Shown here piece after piece: positions 26,019 to 36,182 of a stretch of 64,000 nucleotides of DNA (its first letter is position 1; the number at the start of each line of letters is the position of its first letter). The stretch comes from Palsa-189 sp963803735. GTDB lineage: Bacteria > Acidobacteriota > Terriglobia > Acidiferrales > UBA7541. A model generated the notes under the pieces. That model did no database searches and had not been told where the DNA came from. It was given only the letters and a program-made list of their open reading frames with translations. The stretch lies in assembly GCA_963803735.1 (NCBI GenBank), contig CAWDNV010000010.1:434001-498000 (forward strand). The letters run 5' to 3'. Made by a program: the position numbers and the translations under genes.

Positions 26019-26765
26019 ATGCCGGTTCGCGAATCCGAAGCGCTGATTCTCCGCAGCTTTCCCCTCGGCGAGGCCGACCGGCTGGTGAGTTTTCTCAGCC
26101 GCAGCGAAGGGCGCATGCGCGGGGTGGCCAGCGGTGCGCGCCGCACCAAGAGCCGCTTCGGCTCGACGCTCGAGATGTTTTCTTACGTGCGCATATGGTT
26201 CTACGAGCGCGAGACGCGAGACCTAGTGCGCATCAATCAGTGCGAGCTGATCGAATCGTTCCTGGAAGTGCAGCGCGAATATGCCGTCAGCTTAGCATTG
26301 GCGTTGATGAGCGAAGTGACGGAAGCCGTACTCGGGGAACATGAAGTCGCCGAGCCGAATTTCCGGCTGCTGCTTCTAATCGCTCGGGCCATCAAGGCCG
26401 GTGCGAAACTTCCAATGGCGCTGGCCTATTTCGCATTCTGGACTGTGCGGCTCGGCGGTTGGATGCCGGCGCTGGATCGATGCTCGCGTTGCGGCGCGGC
26501 ATTGACCGATCGCGCTTTGATGGCCAAGAGCGGGCTCTTTTGCCCGAACTGCGCTCTATCGGGGCAGTACGCAATATCTCAAGAAACACTTAAGCTAGCG
26601 CGGAAAATGGCGAGCGTAAAGTTAGAGGACTTGATCAAAGCCGATGTCAGTTCCGCGGCAACGGAAGAACTCAAGGATCACATGCTGAATTTGATCGAGC
26701 AGTACATCGAGAAAAAGTTGCACACGCGAAAGATGTTCGCCGATGAGCCGGAGCCTCTCACGTGA
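26019..26765 (+). CDS. recO: DNA repair protein RecO
   Basis: 248 aa from ATG 26019 (MPVRESEALILRSFPLGEAD), which matches the family start; an open frame reaches 25935. An OB-fold N-terminus (RLVSFLSRSEGRMRGVASGA), a helical middle, and a zinc site made of CSRCG and CPNC. RecO binds SSB-coated ssDNA and loads RecA with RecR in gap repair. Its stop overlaps the glyQ start by 4 bp, so recO-glyQ-glyS form one operon. Confidence 0.92.
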   Translation: MPVRESEALILRSFPLGEADRLVSFLSRSEGRMRGVASGARRTKSRFGSTLEMFSYVRIWFYERETRDLVRINQCELIESFLEVQREYAVSLALALMSEVTEAVLGEHEVAEPNFRLLLLIARAIKAGAKLPMALAYFAFWTVRLGGWMPALDRCSRCGAALTDRALMAKSGLFCPNCALSGQYAISQETLKLARKMASVKLEDLIKADVSSAATEELKDHMLNLIEQYIEKKLHTRKMFADEPEPLT

Positions 26766-27748
26766 AGTCAGAAGTTTCAAAATCGAAAGTAAAGCTTGAG
26801 CAAGTAAAAGCGGGGAAGTTAGTCGGCCCGACCTTTCAGGATCTTATTTTAGAACTTCAAAAATTTTGGGCCGGCCGCGACTGCGTTCTTCAACAACCAT
26901 ATGACGTCGAGGTCGGCGCGGGTACGATGCACCCTGAGACGTTCCTTCGGGTTCTTGGTCGTGAACCTTATCGCGTCGCGTACGTGCAGCCGAGTCGCCG
27001 TCCTGCCGATGGCCGCTATGGAGAAAATCCCAACCGGCTCTACAAGCACCTTCAGCTTCAAGTAATACTTAAGCCTCCGCCGGCAGACATTCAGAATATT
27101 TATCTCGAAAGCATCCGCGCGATTGGCATCAAGCTAGCGGAGCACGACATTCGGTTCGAGGAAGACAACTGGGAATCGCCGACGCTCGGCGCTTGGGGGA
27201 TCGGATGGCAAGTATTACTTGATGGTTTGGAGATCACGCAGTTCACTTATTTCCAGCAGTGCGGGGGAATCGATCTCGATCCCGTTTCTGTGGAGCTTAC
27301 TTACGGACTTGATCGCATTGCCGCCTACCTGCAGAACGTCGACAACGTTTTCGATCTGCGTTGGTCGCGTACTCGTACGTACGGTGAAGTGCGACTCGCG
27401 GAAGAGCAGCAATTCTCAGCTTACAGCTTCGATTACGCCGATCCGGAAACCACGCGCAAACTCTTCGATTTGCATGAGCGCGAAGCTAATGCATTACTTG
27501 AAGCCTTTGCGCACGCCGACGAGGAAGGGAAGATGCGCTTTCCGGTCCTGGCAGCTTACGACCAGTGCCTGAAGTGCTCGCACTTATTTAATGTCCTCGA
27601 CTCACGCGGCGTAATCTCGGTGACGGAACGAGCGACGCTGATCGGCCGCGTCCGGCAGATCGCCATCCGAATTGCTAAGGCTTACCTTATGCAGCGCGAA
27701 CTTGCCTCGGCTCCGCGAGAGGCGAAGCCGGCCGAGGTGGGCGCATGA
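26762..27748 (+). CDS. glyQ: Glycine--tRNA ligase alpha subunit
   Basis: 328 aa. After a Lys-rich head: FQDLILELQKFWAGRDCVL, QQPYDVEVGAGTMHPETFL, RVAYVQPSRRPADGRYGENP, IRFEEDNWESPTLGAWGIGW, TYFQQCGGIDLDPVSVELTY. This is the class II catalytic subunit of the bacterial heterotetrameric enzyme, forming glycyl-adenylate and Gly-tRNA. It overlaps both neighbours by 4 bp. Confidence 0.97.
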   Translation: MKSEVSKSKVKLEQVKAGKLVGPTFQDLILELQKFWAGRDCVLQQPYDVEVGAGTMHPETFLRVLGREPYRVAYVQPSRRPADGRYGENPNRLYKHLQLQVILKPPPADIQNIYLESIRAIGIKLAEHDIRFEEDNWESPTLGAWGIGWQVLLDGLEITQFTYFQQCGGIDLDPVSVELTYGLDRIAAYLQNVDNVFDLRWSRTRTYGEVRLAEEQQFSAYSFDYADPETTRKLFDLHEREANALLEAFAHADEEGKMRFPVLAAYDQCLKCSHLFNVLDSRGVISVTERATLIGRVRQIAIRIAKAYLMQRELASAPREAKPAEVGA

Positions 27749-29931
27749 AATCCGAATCGAAGGCCTATATAAAGGACCAGACGAATATCAAGGACCAAAC
27801 GAAGGCGGGCTTTGCCGAGCTATTCGTTGAGATTGGGTGCGAAGAGATCCCCGCGGGCATGATTCCGGGCGCCGCAAAAGAATTCCAAGCAATTCTGAAC
27901 AAATATCTCACGATCGAGAAGCTGGTCGATGGCACGGAAGCTATTGCCTTTGGCGCTCCGCGGCGACTGGTGGCCGCTTGCCCGCGTGTTCGACTGAAGC
28001 AGGAAGATGTCCGGCGCGAAGTCACTGGCCCGCCTAAATCCGCCGCTTACGATGCGCAGAATGCTCCAACGCGTGTCGCCGAGGGTTTTGCCGGCAAGTA
28101 TGGCGTGGGCGTGGAGAGGCTTTTCATCGTGAACACGCCGCGCGGCGAATACGTCGCCGTCGAGCAGTTGCTGCCGGGGCGTGCAGCGGCGGAGCGGCTT
28201 GCGGAAATCATTCCGCGCGCGGTTGCAGAGATTCCCTGGCCCAAGACGATGTATTGGACGGGCGCTTCGGGCCTCCGCTTCATCCGGCCGATACGTTGGG
28301 TTGTGGCCTTGCTCGGGGGGCGCGCAGTGCGTCTTGAGATTGCCGGAGTAACCGCCGGAGCGGTTACGTCCGGCCATCGCTTCCTGGGTAAGTCCTCGAT
28401 ACCCGTCAGCGGTTATGACGACTACGTAGCGAAACTAGAAAAAAATTATGTTCTGGCACTGCCTGAGGCTCGCCGCGAGAAAGTGGAGCGCGAACTTTCG
28501 AAACTTGCAACAGGGAAGGGCCTTCGCGTAAACGAGGATGCGGCGCTCTCGGAACTCGTGGTCTATCTCAACGAGTATCCTTCCGCGATTTTAGGGAACT
28601 TCGATCCCGCGTATCTGGAATTGCCTGAGGAGATCCTCATCACCGTGATGCGCGATCACCAGAAATATTTCGCTGCGCGGCGTCGCGACGGGAATCTGGC
28701 GCCGCATTTCCTGGCGGTGATCAATTTGAATCGCGACTCGAAGGGTCTTGTGCGCGCGGGGCACGAGCGCGTCCTGCGGGCGCGCTTTGCCGACGCCAAA
28801 TTTTTCTGGGAAGTGGACCAGAAATGTCGGCTCGCCGACTATTTGCCAAAACTCGCGAGCGTCACGTTTCAAGCGAAGCTCGGTTCTTACGGCGATAAGG
28901 TGGAAAGAATTCGCGCGCTCTCGCGCTGGTTCGCCGAGCAATGGTTCGCGCGCGGAATTCACGAAGCGCGAGTGGCTCACGCCGATCGCGCCGCCGAACT
29001 CGCAAAGTGCGATCTCGTCACCGGCATGGTTCGCGAGTTCACTGAGCTGCAGGGAATCGTCGGCGGCCTCTACGCAAAAGCTCAAGGAGAACCTGAAGAA
29101 GTTTATTGGGCCGTCTACGACCACTATCGGCCCACAGGTCTCGATGAGCCGACGCCCAGAAATCTGACCGGCGCCACCGTTTCGATTGCCGACAAGCTCG
29201 ACACGCTCGTCGGCTGCTTCGCCGTAGGACTCGCACCCACTGGTTCAAGTGATCCTTTCGGTTTGCGCCGCGCCGGCTTGGGCATCGTCAAGATCATTCT
29301 CGCGCGCAAGCTGCCGGTATCACTCTCTGAATCGATTTCAGCCGCAGCTCGTGGGCTTTTTGGTTATGCACCCAAACTTAAAGTAACACCTGAGGCCGAG
29401 AAATCCGTATTCGATTTCCTGATCGACCGTGCACGTTATGTTTTCCTCGAACGTGAAGGGTTCGCTTACGACGAAATTAATGCCGTGATTGCTGCGGGTG
29501 CCGACGATCTGGTGGATGTGCGCGACCGCCTCACGGCAGTTCGCGAAATTCGCAAGACTCGGAACTTCGAGCCGCTGGCGGTTTCCTTCAAGCGCGTGCG
29601 CAAGATTCTGGAAAAAGCGGGGAGTGAAAAGAAATGGCGCTTTCCAGCGGTACGTCCGGAATTATTTCAAGAAGAAGCTGAACGCCAGTTGCACGCCGCC
29701 GCACGTCGCACGGCGCAGGAAGCCGAGGGGCACAAAAAAGTTCGAGGATACCGTGAAGCGCTGCAGGGAATTGCCAAGCTCCGGCCCGAGGTCGATGAAT
29801 TCTTCAATCGTGTGATGGTCATGGCCGACCAGGAAGATATCCGCCGCAATCGCCTGACGCTGCTCGCGGAGCTACTGAGCGAATTTTCCACCATCGCCGA
29901 TTTTTCCGAAATCGTCACTGCCGAGAAGTGA
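27745..29931 (+). CDS. glyS: Glycine--tRNA ligase beta subunit
   Basis: 728 aa. FVEIGCEEIPAGMIPGAAKE, TGPPKSAAYD, SGLRFIRPIRWVVALLGG, LPEEILITVMRDHQKYFA, an HD-like stretch (ADRAAELAKCDLVTGMV, ELQGIVGG) and an anticodon-binding C-terminal domain (FNRVMVMADQEDIRRNRLTL). It recognises tRNA-Gly for the alpha subunit. The start overlaps glyQ by 4 bp. An in-frame stretch after the start (about residues 2-20, YIKDQTNIKDQTK) contains a short internal repeat and is probably not conserved. Confidence 0.96.
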   Translation: MKSESKAYIKDQTNIKDQTKAGFAELFVEIGCEEIPAGMIPGAAKEFQAILNKYLTIEKLVDGTEAIAFGAPRRLVAACPRVRLKQEDVRREVTGPPKSAAYDAQNAPTRVAEGFAGKYGVGVERLFIVNTPRGEYVAVEQLLPGRAAAERLAEIIPRAVAEIPWPKTMYWTGASGLRFIRPIRWVVALLGGRAVRLEIAGVTAGAVTSGHRFLGKSSIPVSGYDDYVAKLEKNYVLALPEARREKVERELSKLATGKGLRVNEDAALSELVVYLNEYPSAILGNFDPAYLELPEEILITVMRDHQKYFAARRRDGNLAPHFLAVINLNRDSKGLVRAGHERVLRARFADAKFFWEVDQKCRLADYLPKLASVTFQAKLGSYGDKVERIRALSRWFAEQWFARGIHEARVAHADRAAELAKCDLVTGMVREFTELQGIVGGLYAKAQGEPEEVYWAVYDHYRPTGLDEPTPRNLTGATVSIADKLDTLVGCFAVGLAPTGSSDPFGLRRAGLGIVKIILARKLPVSLSESISAAARGLFGYAPKLKVTPEAEKSVFDFLIDRARYVFLEREGFAYDEINAVIAAGADDLVDVRDRLTAVREIRKTRNFEPLAVSFKRVRKILEKAGSEKKWRFPAVRPELFQEEAERQLHAAARRTAQEAEGHKKVRGYREALQGIAKLRPEVDEFFNRVMVMADQEDIRRNRLTLLAELLSEFSTIADFSEIVTAEK

Positions 29932-30239
29932 CACGCCCGCGTAGGCTCGAGGGGTTTGCTAATTAGTTCAAGGCAAAAGCAGATTCCTCGTCGCCGCGAA
30001 AGGCGCGAACCGCTCCTCGGAAATGACAGCCTCTATGTTAGGGTGGCGGTTGCGGAGAGTTCGAGCTTTGCGGTGAATTAAAGTGATCCTCGATCATCCG
30101 TCGACGCGCCGACGGCTTCTCAACTATCGCTCTAGGAATTCAAAGCGGTTGAACGAGCCGTCACGAATTAGAATCTAATGCACGACGAGAGTGTTGGTTT
30201 CAGGGGTGCGTGGGTATTGATGCAACCGCGAGGGCGGCC
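29932..30239. other. Intergenic region between convergent glyS and lptFG, with dispersed repeat
   Basis: 308 bp without a gene. 29972-30032 (AGATTCCTCGTCGCCG to GGAAATGACAGCC) resembles the ribF-tail copy at 13433-13470, one of the dispersed repeats of this genome. No clear terminator hairpin with T tract was found. Confidence 0.5.
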
Positions 30240-32561
30240 TCATGTCGGCATCTTGAGGAAAAAATACAAGCCGCAGAAAAGAAAAATAAGATCGGGAGAC
30301 CATGCGCTGAGCACCGGAGGAAGCTGGCCCACTCCGCCGAGCGCCTCAAATAGCGCCGCCGTGGCCCAATAGACCACTGCCAACCCGACGCCCAGCGCCA
30401 ATCCGCCCACGGCGCCACGGCTCCCCACCAGAATCGAGAACGGAATTGCCAGCATGATGATGATGGGCGCGATCAACGGAAACGCCAGCTTCTTGTGCAG
30501 TTGCACGGAAAACCGCGCCACATCAAAGCCCGAACGCCGCAGCCTGTCGATATAGCCGCGCAGCTCGAACCAATCCATCTCCGAGCTTTGCCTCAGTTCC
30601 CGCGTGAAGTAAGAAGGTGGCTCATCGAGTTCGGGAAGCTCGATCACCTGAAACTCCGCATAACGCGTGATGCTACCGGCCTGAAAATCGCGAATCCACC
30701 CGGACTCGAGAATCCAGGCGCCCTGTCGCGGCTCCCAATAAGCGCGCTCTGCATACACCCGGCGGTGCAGCGAAAAATCTTGCGGGTTGAGCTCGAACAC
30801 GCTCAGGCCGCCGAAGAGGACGCGGTCCGGGTCGAAGAGCTGATAGTTATAAATCTTTGAGTTGTTCCCGAACATCCACCGGTGCTGCGGCTCCAAATAG
30901 GTTGAGGGAGGAAGTCCCTTTATGATGCTATGAAGCAACTCAGCACGCCGGTTTGCGTAAGGCAGGTAGCTTTGGTCCAAAGCAACGAGTCCGACGGTCA
31001 TCATCGCGCCGGCCACGAGCAATGGAAGCGCGATGCGATAGAGGCTGATGCCCGCAGCCTTGAAGGCCACGAGTTCGTTATTCTTGGTCATGATGCCCAG
31101 CGTGATCAGAACGGAAACCAGGCAAGCCAGGGGTGCAAGCTGATAGATCAAGTAATAGGTTAAGTATCGGAAATAGTCCGCGACTTGAATGAAGGAAGCG
31201 CGGTGCTGCGCGAGATCGTCCAGCAGATCAAAAAAGGTAAAGATCTCGAAGAGCACGATGAAGCCAACGAGCAGCAACAGAAAATAGAAAACAAAATTGC
31301 GCAGGAGGTAGTAATCCAGAACTTGAGGAAATCCGCCGACGAACCGCCTCCGCCTCGAGACCTCGACCGGAGCGGCGAAATCAATCCGCTTTACTGCTAC
31401 TTCATGTTTTGGTTTAGCTTTCCGCTGCCGCCACCAATGCGTCACGCCGGCCAATGTTTCGCTGAGCCAGGTTTCGCCCCCCAATCTTTCTACCGAAGGC
31501 AGCAGAGCGATGCCTGCGGCTGCCATGAGAATGTTCGCGGTCCAGATTCCGAGCCACGTGGGCACCGAGCCATCCCGCGCCAATGACGCACAGAACACAA
31601 ACACAACGTAATAGGCGCAGACCAGTGCGGCGGCCAGGACAAATCCGGCAGCACGCCCACCCCGGCGCGGCCGGGAACCTACCGGCAGCGCGACCAATGC
31701 AAACACAAGGCACGCCACAGGAAACGCGAACCGGCGGTGAACCTCCACGCGCGACTCGAGAGCCTTGGGCCCGTGATCGGCCAAAAGTTGGCGCAAAGGT
31801 TGTTCGGGGGTGGCCAGTGCGTACGCCTGCGTTGCGCCGCTGTTGCCGACGGCGAGCGCCTGATCGCGTTCGCTGAAAACGGAAAGGCCGTAGTGCTCCG
31901 GGCCCTGTGCTTGCGATTCGTGCACAGTTCCTTTGCGAAGATGGAGCTGCAGCTTGCCCTGGTCGCGGTCGGCAACTACAATGGCGTCCTGCGCCAGCGT
32001 CAGAGGCGAAACGTCGCCCCCGTCCGATTCCGCCAAAAAGACGCCATGCCAATTCATGGCGGCGGCTGAGATATCCTGCACATAGAGCACCAGGTGAGGG
32101 AACTGCTCGTTGAAGATGCGCGGCTGGACCTCGAACGAAATCTGCGTGCTGCGCAGGCGTTCTTCGAGCGAGCGCAGAGTGCGAATCGACATGGGGCCGA
32201 GCCATACGGTCATGCACAAGGTCAAACCGCTGGCCAGCAGCGCCAGCGCGCCCACGGGAATCAGGATGCGCTTCAGCCCCATTCCCGCGGCGTTCATGGC
32301 GATCAGTTCGCTATCGGCGGACATGCGACCCAGGCCGATGAGGACGCCTACCAGGACGCCAATGGGCACGCTGAAGGTGAGCACGCGAGGAAATGCGCTG
32401 AGGAAAAGCAGCGCGATCTGGTGCGCGTCGCCGGAATGGCGCGCCACCACGTTCATGATCTGCACGAGTTGCGGAACGAAAATGACAAATGTGAAAATGC
32501 CCAGCCCCAGCAATGCGTGGGAGAGTACTTCGCGGAAAATGTAACGATCGATGATGCGCAT
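30240..32561 (-). CDS. LptF-LptG fusion, lipopolysaccharide export permease
   Basis: 773 aa from ATG 32561 (MRIIDRYIFREVLSHALLG). Residues 1-365 are LptF-like (six helices with a periplasmic beta-jellyroll in the middle), a linker rich in Lys/Arg follows at about 395-425, and a second YjgP/YjgQ unit begins with VLDYYLLRNFVFYFLLLL and ends SAWSPDLIFLFCGLYFFLK. In most Gram-negatives these are two proteins that form the LptB2FG ABC transporter, extracting LPS from the inner membrane. The fusion gives one chain per complex. It also shows that the host has an outer membrane. Confidence 0.9.
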   Translation of the reverse strand: MRIIDRYIFREVLSHALLGLGIFTFVIFVPQLVQIMNVVARHSGDAHQIALLFLSAFPRVLTFSVPIGVLVGVLIGLGRMSADSELIAMNAAGMGLKRILIPVGALALLASGLTLCMTVWLGPMSIRTLRSLEERLRSTQISFEVQPRIFNEQFPHLVLYVQDISAAAMNWHGVFLAESDGGDVSPLTLAQDAIVVADRDQGKLQLHLRKGTVHESQAQGPEHYGLSVFSERDQALAVGNSGATQAYALATPEQPLRQLLADHGPKALESRVEVHRRFAFPVACLVFALVALPVGSRPRRGGRAAGFVLAAALVCAYYVVFVFCASLARDGSVPTWLGIWTANILMAAAGIALLPSVERLGGETWLSETLAGVTHWWRQRKAKPKHEVAVKRIDFAAPVEVSRRRRFVGGFPQVLDYYLLRNFVFYFLLLLVGFIVLFEIFTFFDLLDDLAQHRASFIQVADYFRYLTYYLIYQLAPLACLVSVLITLGIMTKNNELVAFKAAGISLYRIALPLLVAGAMMTVGLVALDQSYLPYANRRAELLHSIIKGLPPSTYLEPQHRWMFGNNSKIYNYQLFDPDRVLFGGLSVFELNPQDFSLHRRVYAERAYWEPRQGAWILESGWIRDFQAGSITRYAEFQVIELPELDEPPSYFTRELRQSSEMDWFELRGYIDRLRRSGFDVARFSVQLHKKLAFPLIAPIIIMLAIPFSILVGSRGAVGGLALGVGLAVVYWATAALFEALGGVGQLPPVLSAWSPDLIFLFCGLYFFLKMPT

Positions 32562-32678
32562 CGCGCCGAGACCAAAAACGCGCTTATCCAGAACGCCACT
32601 ACGGAAAACGCCCCTACTACAAGCAGAAGACCGCCATTCTAGCATGCCTGCTTCGCGTCAATTGGGAGCCGCAGGGGA

Positions 32679-34871
32679 ATGACGCGAATCCATCTCGTGC
32701 TGCTTTGGCACATGCACCAGCCGCAGTACCGCGATCCCGCTACGCGCCGCTACATTCTCCCTTGGACGCGCCTGCATGCACTCAAGGACTACTGGGGTAT
32801 GGTTCGCGTGCTCGAAGAATTTCCCACCGTGCATGCCACATTTAACGTCGTGCCTTCGCTTGCCGCGCAGCTCGAGGAATATGCCAGTGGAAAATTCGAC
32901 GAGCCATGGTTCACGCTGGCCTTTTCGCCTGCCGACAAATTAACCGACGAGGACAAAGCCGAAATTTTAGTGCGTGCCTTTCAGGCCAATCTCGACCACC
33001 TGATTGGGCGCTGGCCACGTTACCGGGAGCTTTTCGATCGTGGGCATTCCGGCGACACGGCGTCGACCATGCGCACATTCGCGCCGCGCGACTGGCGCGA
33101 TCTGCAGCTGCTTTCGCAGCTCGCCTGGATGGATGAGGAATATCTTGCCACGGATGCCCAGGTGAGCGCGCTATCGAAGAAGGGAAGCGACTTCACCGAA
33201 GCGGACAAGCAAATGCTGCGCGCCAAGCAGCTCGAACTGCTCGCGCGCGTTTTGCCCGAATATCGCCGCGCGCGTGACGCCGGACAAATCGAAATCTCCA
33301 CCACGCCGTTTTATCATCCGATTCTGCCGCTGCTTTGCGATACGGACGTCGCGCGGCAGGCGAATCCCGGAACGCCGCTGCCGAGCCCCGCGTTTCGCCA
33401 TCCCGAAGACGCTCGCGAACAACTCGTTCGCGCCCGCGCTTATCACGAGCGGCTCTTCGGCGCGCCGCCCGTCGGCCTGTGGCCGTCGGAGGGCTCGGTC
33501 TCGAACGAAGCGCTTTCTATCGCCGCAGAACTCGGCTTCCGCTGGTTCGCCAGCGACGAAGGCGTGCTCGGCCGCACGTTGAATATCGGATTCGGCCGCG
33601 ATGGCGACGGCGTTCCTTCGAATGCCGATCGCCTTTACGCGCCGCTGCGCGTAAATCTCGGCCAACGCGAAATCTCCGGCATCTTTCGTGATCATTATCT
33701 TTCCGATCTGGTCGGCTTCGTTTACAGCCGCATGGACGCCGTCTCTGCCGCTGAGGACCTCTACCGCCGCATCCGCACCGTCGCCGAACGCGTGCAGTCG
33801 CGCGGTCCGCTCACTTTGCCGTTAATTCTCGACGGCGAAAATGCCTGGGAGTATTACCCCGGCAATGGCCGCGAATTTCTGCGCCAGTTTTACGGACGAA
33901 TTTCACGCGATGCGGATATACGCGCGCTCACCGTCAGTGAAGCTTTGCGCGAAGCGAGCGAAATCGCCACGGTGAAGGGAATCGCTCCCGGTTCCTGGAT
34001 CAACGCCAATTTCGATGTCTGGATTGGCGACAAAGAAGATGTGACGGCCTGGGAATTATTGGCGCGCGCGCGGGAATTCTACGGCCAGCAACTCGCGCGC
34101 CGTGAACGTGGCGAAGCGAATGCGCCCACCAAAGATCAACTCGCCGCCGCCTTCGAAGAGCTGCTCATGGCCGAAGGCAGCGACTGGACCTGGTGGTTCG
34201 GCCCTGAGCACAGCTCGGCAAATGATGCAGAATTCGACGCATTTTTCCGCCAACTACTGAGCGAGTCCTATCAGACTCTCGGCAGCGACGCTCCGGACGA
34301 ATTGGCCGAGCCCATCAAGCGCAGAGCCGCGCCGGCGCAGGTAGAGGCGCCCTCGGCGTTTCTCAATGTGAAGGTCGACGGGCGCGAATCCACTTATTTC
34401 GAATGGATGGGTGCGGGACTTTATTCGCCCGACCGCAAGGATAGCGCTATGCACGGCCGGGTTCATTGGCTGCAGCAGTTTCGTTACGGCTTCAGTAGTG
34501 AACGCTTTTACATTCGCGTGGATTTTGCCGACGGAAAATCCGACACGCTGAAAGACGCCGAGTTTCGCATCACCCTGCGCGGCGACGAGGAGTTGCGCAT
34601 CGTCCTGCACATGCGCGAAGGAAAACTTCACGAGCAGCGCGTCGAGACCAAAGATACTTGCTTGCTCGGACCACAGGACTTGGCCTTCGCCGCCTGCGAT
34701 CGTATCCTCGAGGTTTCCGTCGCGCGCAAGCTGCTGCGCCTGGGTAAGCGCAATTCCTTTTCTTTGGTGATCGCGCTTTGGGAAGGCGGCCTGCCCATCG
34801 ATTTGCTTCCCGCCGAAGGTTGGTTCGAAATCCCCCTCGGTGAAGATCACTTCGCCTGGCCGACTAATTGA
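32679..34871 (+). CDS. Glycoside hydrolase family 57 protein
   Basis: 730 aa, cytosolic. The GH57 start is clear: HLVLLWHMHQPQYRDP, LHALKDYWGMVRVLEEFP, ATFNVVPSLAAQLEEY. Later come FYHPILPLLCDT, GLWPSEGSVSNEAL (region of the catalytic Glu), FVYSRMDAV and LILDGENAWEYYPGNG (region of the catalytic Asp), then an extra beta-rich C-terminal domain (about 580-725). GH57 enzymes are retaining alpha-glucanases, amylopullulanases or branching enzymes; a glycogen or maltodextrin role is inferred. Divergent from lptFG. Confidence 0.85.
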   Translation: MTRIHLVLLWHMHQPQYRDPATRRYILPWTRLHALKDYWGMVRVLEEFPTVHATFNVVPSLAAQLEEYASGKFDEPWFTLAFSPADKLTDEDKAEILVRAFQANLDHLIGRWPRYRELFDRGHSGDTASTMRTFAPRDWRDLQLLSQLAWMDEEYLATDAQVSALSKKGSDFTEADKQMLRAKQLELLARVLPEYRRARDAGQIEISTTPFYHPILPLLCDTDVARQANPGTPLPSPAFRHPEDAREQLVRARAYHERLFGAPPVGLWPSEGSVSNEALSIAAELGFRWFASDEGVLGRTLNIGFGRDGDGVPSNADRLYAPLRVNLGQREISGIFRDHYLSDLVGFVYSRMDAVSAAEDLYRRIRTVAERVQSRGPLTLPLILDGENAWEYYPGNGREFLRQFYGRISRDADIRALTVSEALREASEIATVKGIAPGSWINANFDVWIGDKEDVTAWELLARAREFYGQQLARRERGEANAPTKDQLAAAFEELLMAEGSDWTWWFGPEHSSANDAEFDAFFRQLLSESYQTLGSDAPDELAEPIKRRAAPAQVEAPSAFLNVKVDGRESTYFEWMGAGLYSPDRKDSAMHGRVHWLQQFRYGFSSERFYIRVDFADGKSDTLKDAEFRITLRGDEELRIVLHMREGKLHEQRVETKDTCLLGPQDLAFAACDRILEVSVARKLLRLGKRNSFSLVIALWEGGLPIDLLPAEGWFEIPLGEDHFAWPTN

Positions 34872-34884
34872 GAACGTTAGGAAT

Positions 34885-36018
34885 CTAAAACAACAGCGAG
34901 ACGATGTCGGTCGGGTGCGAGCCAACGGGCACCATGGTCAGCAGGCTTGAAGTGCGCAGCTTGATCACCGCGAGATCGTTCGATTCCTGATTCGCGACGA
35001 GCAGCAGCTCGCCGCTCGGATCCATCCTGCACGTAACGGGCTCGCGGCCGACCGGAATCGGCAGGGCCAAATGCCGCGCACTGATGGCGATCGGCAGCAC
35101 GCGTCCCGCCGCGGAGTCGGAAAGATAAAGCGCGTCGCCATTTGCATTGAGCACGCCGCTTTCCGGCGCAAGTCCCACCAGCATGGACTCGGCTATTTCC
35201 GTCGTCCACGTATTGATAATCTCGATGGCGTGTAAATCCGGCACAGTGACGTAAAGCTCGCCGCCATCCGGCTTGAGGATCATGTCGTGTGGTGCGCCGC
35301 CGAGTTGCAGATTGGTGAGCAGCACGTTGCGCCTCAGATCGACCACGGAAATTTCTTTCGCGTCGCCGGCCGAAACAAATGCCGCCGAATTATCCGGCAG
35401 CACTACGACCTGCTCGGGATGTTCGGCAACGCCGATTGTTGCGAGCGACGCGAGCGTTTGCGCGTCGAAGATCTGCAAAGTGGAATCGTCCCGGTTGGGT
35501 ACAAGGAGCAAGCGGCCGTTAGGCGTGAGGCGCGCGAGCCAGGGATGCCGCCCCGTGTGCGCGTGTCCCACAACCTGCTTGGTTGCCGTATCGATGCGCA
35601 TGACCTGGTTTGATCCCGACGAGGCGACATAAGCGCGCTGCCCATCGGCGGAAAATTCCACCTCCGACGGAAGCGGCCCCACCGGGATGCGTGAAGTCAC
35701 GCGACCCGGCTCGACGCTGATCACCCAGGCGTAACCACCACTATCGCTCGACGAACCGGACACCCCCCAAATCTCCTTACGCGGGGTCAGCACGTGCAAC
35801 CCCGCGGGATTAGGCCCCACAGGAATGGTCGCAATGTCTTTGAGCGCAACTAGATCCACGACAGAAACGGTTCCATCCCCGGCATTGGCAATGTATGCGT
35901 AGAGCCGCACGCCTGCCTTGAGCACCGGCGGCCGGTATTCGCGCTTGATCTGCCATGCCGCGATTCCCGCGAGCGCAACAACCAGCACCAGCACGCGTAG
36001 ATATTTGCTTTGCTTCAT
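34885..36018 (-). CDS. YncE-like beta-propeller protein, membrane-anchored
   Basis: 377 aa from ATG 36018. The N-terminal hydrophobic segment (MKQSKYLRVLVLVVALAGI) is a signal anchor. Seven YVTN-type repeats follow, such as AYIANAGDGTVSVVDL, RAYVASSGSNQVMRIDTATK, LLLVPNRDDSTLQIFDAQ and LYVTVPDLHAIEIINTW. The fold is a seven-bladed propeller in the periplasm; ligand or partner not evident. The open frame extends 270 bp further 5' but lacks a typical signal, so ATG 36018 is preferred. Confidence 0.8.
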   Translation of the reverse strand: MKQSKYLRVLVLVVALAGIAAWQIKREYRPPVLKAGVRLYAYIANAGDGTVSVVDLVALKDIATIPVGPNPAGLHVLTPRKEIWGVSGSSSDSGGYAWVISVEPGRVTSRIPVGPLPSEVEFSADGQRAYVASSGSNQVMRIDTATKQVVGHAHTGRHPWLARLTPNGRLLLVPNRDDSTLQIFDAQTLASLATIGVAEHPEQVVVLPDNSAAFVSAGDAKEISVVDLRRNVLLTNLQLGGAPHDMILKPDGGELYVTVPDLHAIEIINTWTTEIAESMLVGLAPESGVLNANGDALYLSDSAAGRVLPIAISARHLALPIPVGREPVTCRMDPSGELLLVANQESNDLAVIKLRTSSLLTMVPVGSHPTDIVSLLF

Positions 36019-36182
36019 GTGCCCCAGATTGTGCCATGACGATGGCCGCGCCACTACGCCAACTGCGACGAAAAGCCAAGCGCGAAACCCTATTGGCTTT
36101 TCGGCAACCGCGAACAGCGCTTGCTGTTTCAACGAGCCGCGTCTATGCGCTATGGTGAAATTCACGGAGGAGGGCAGACAGA

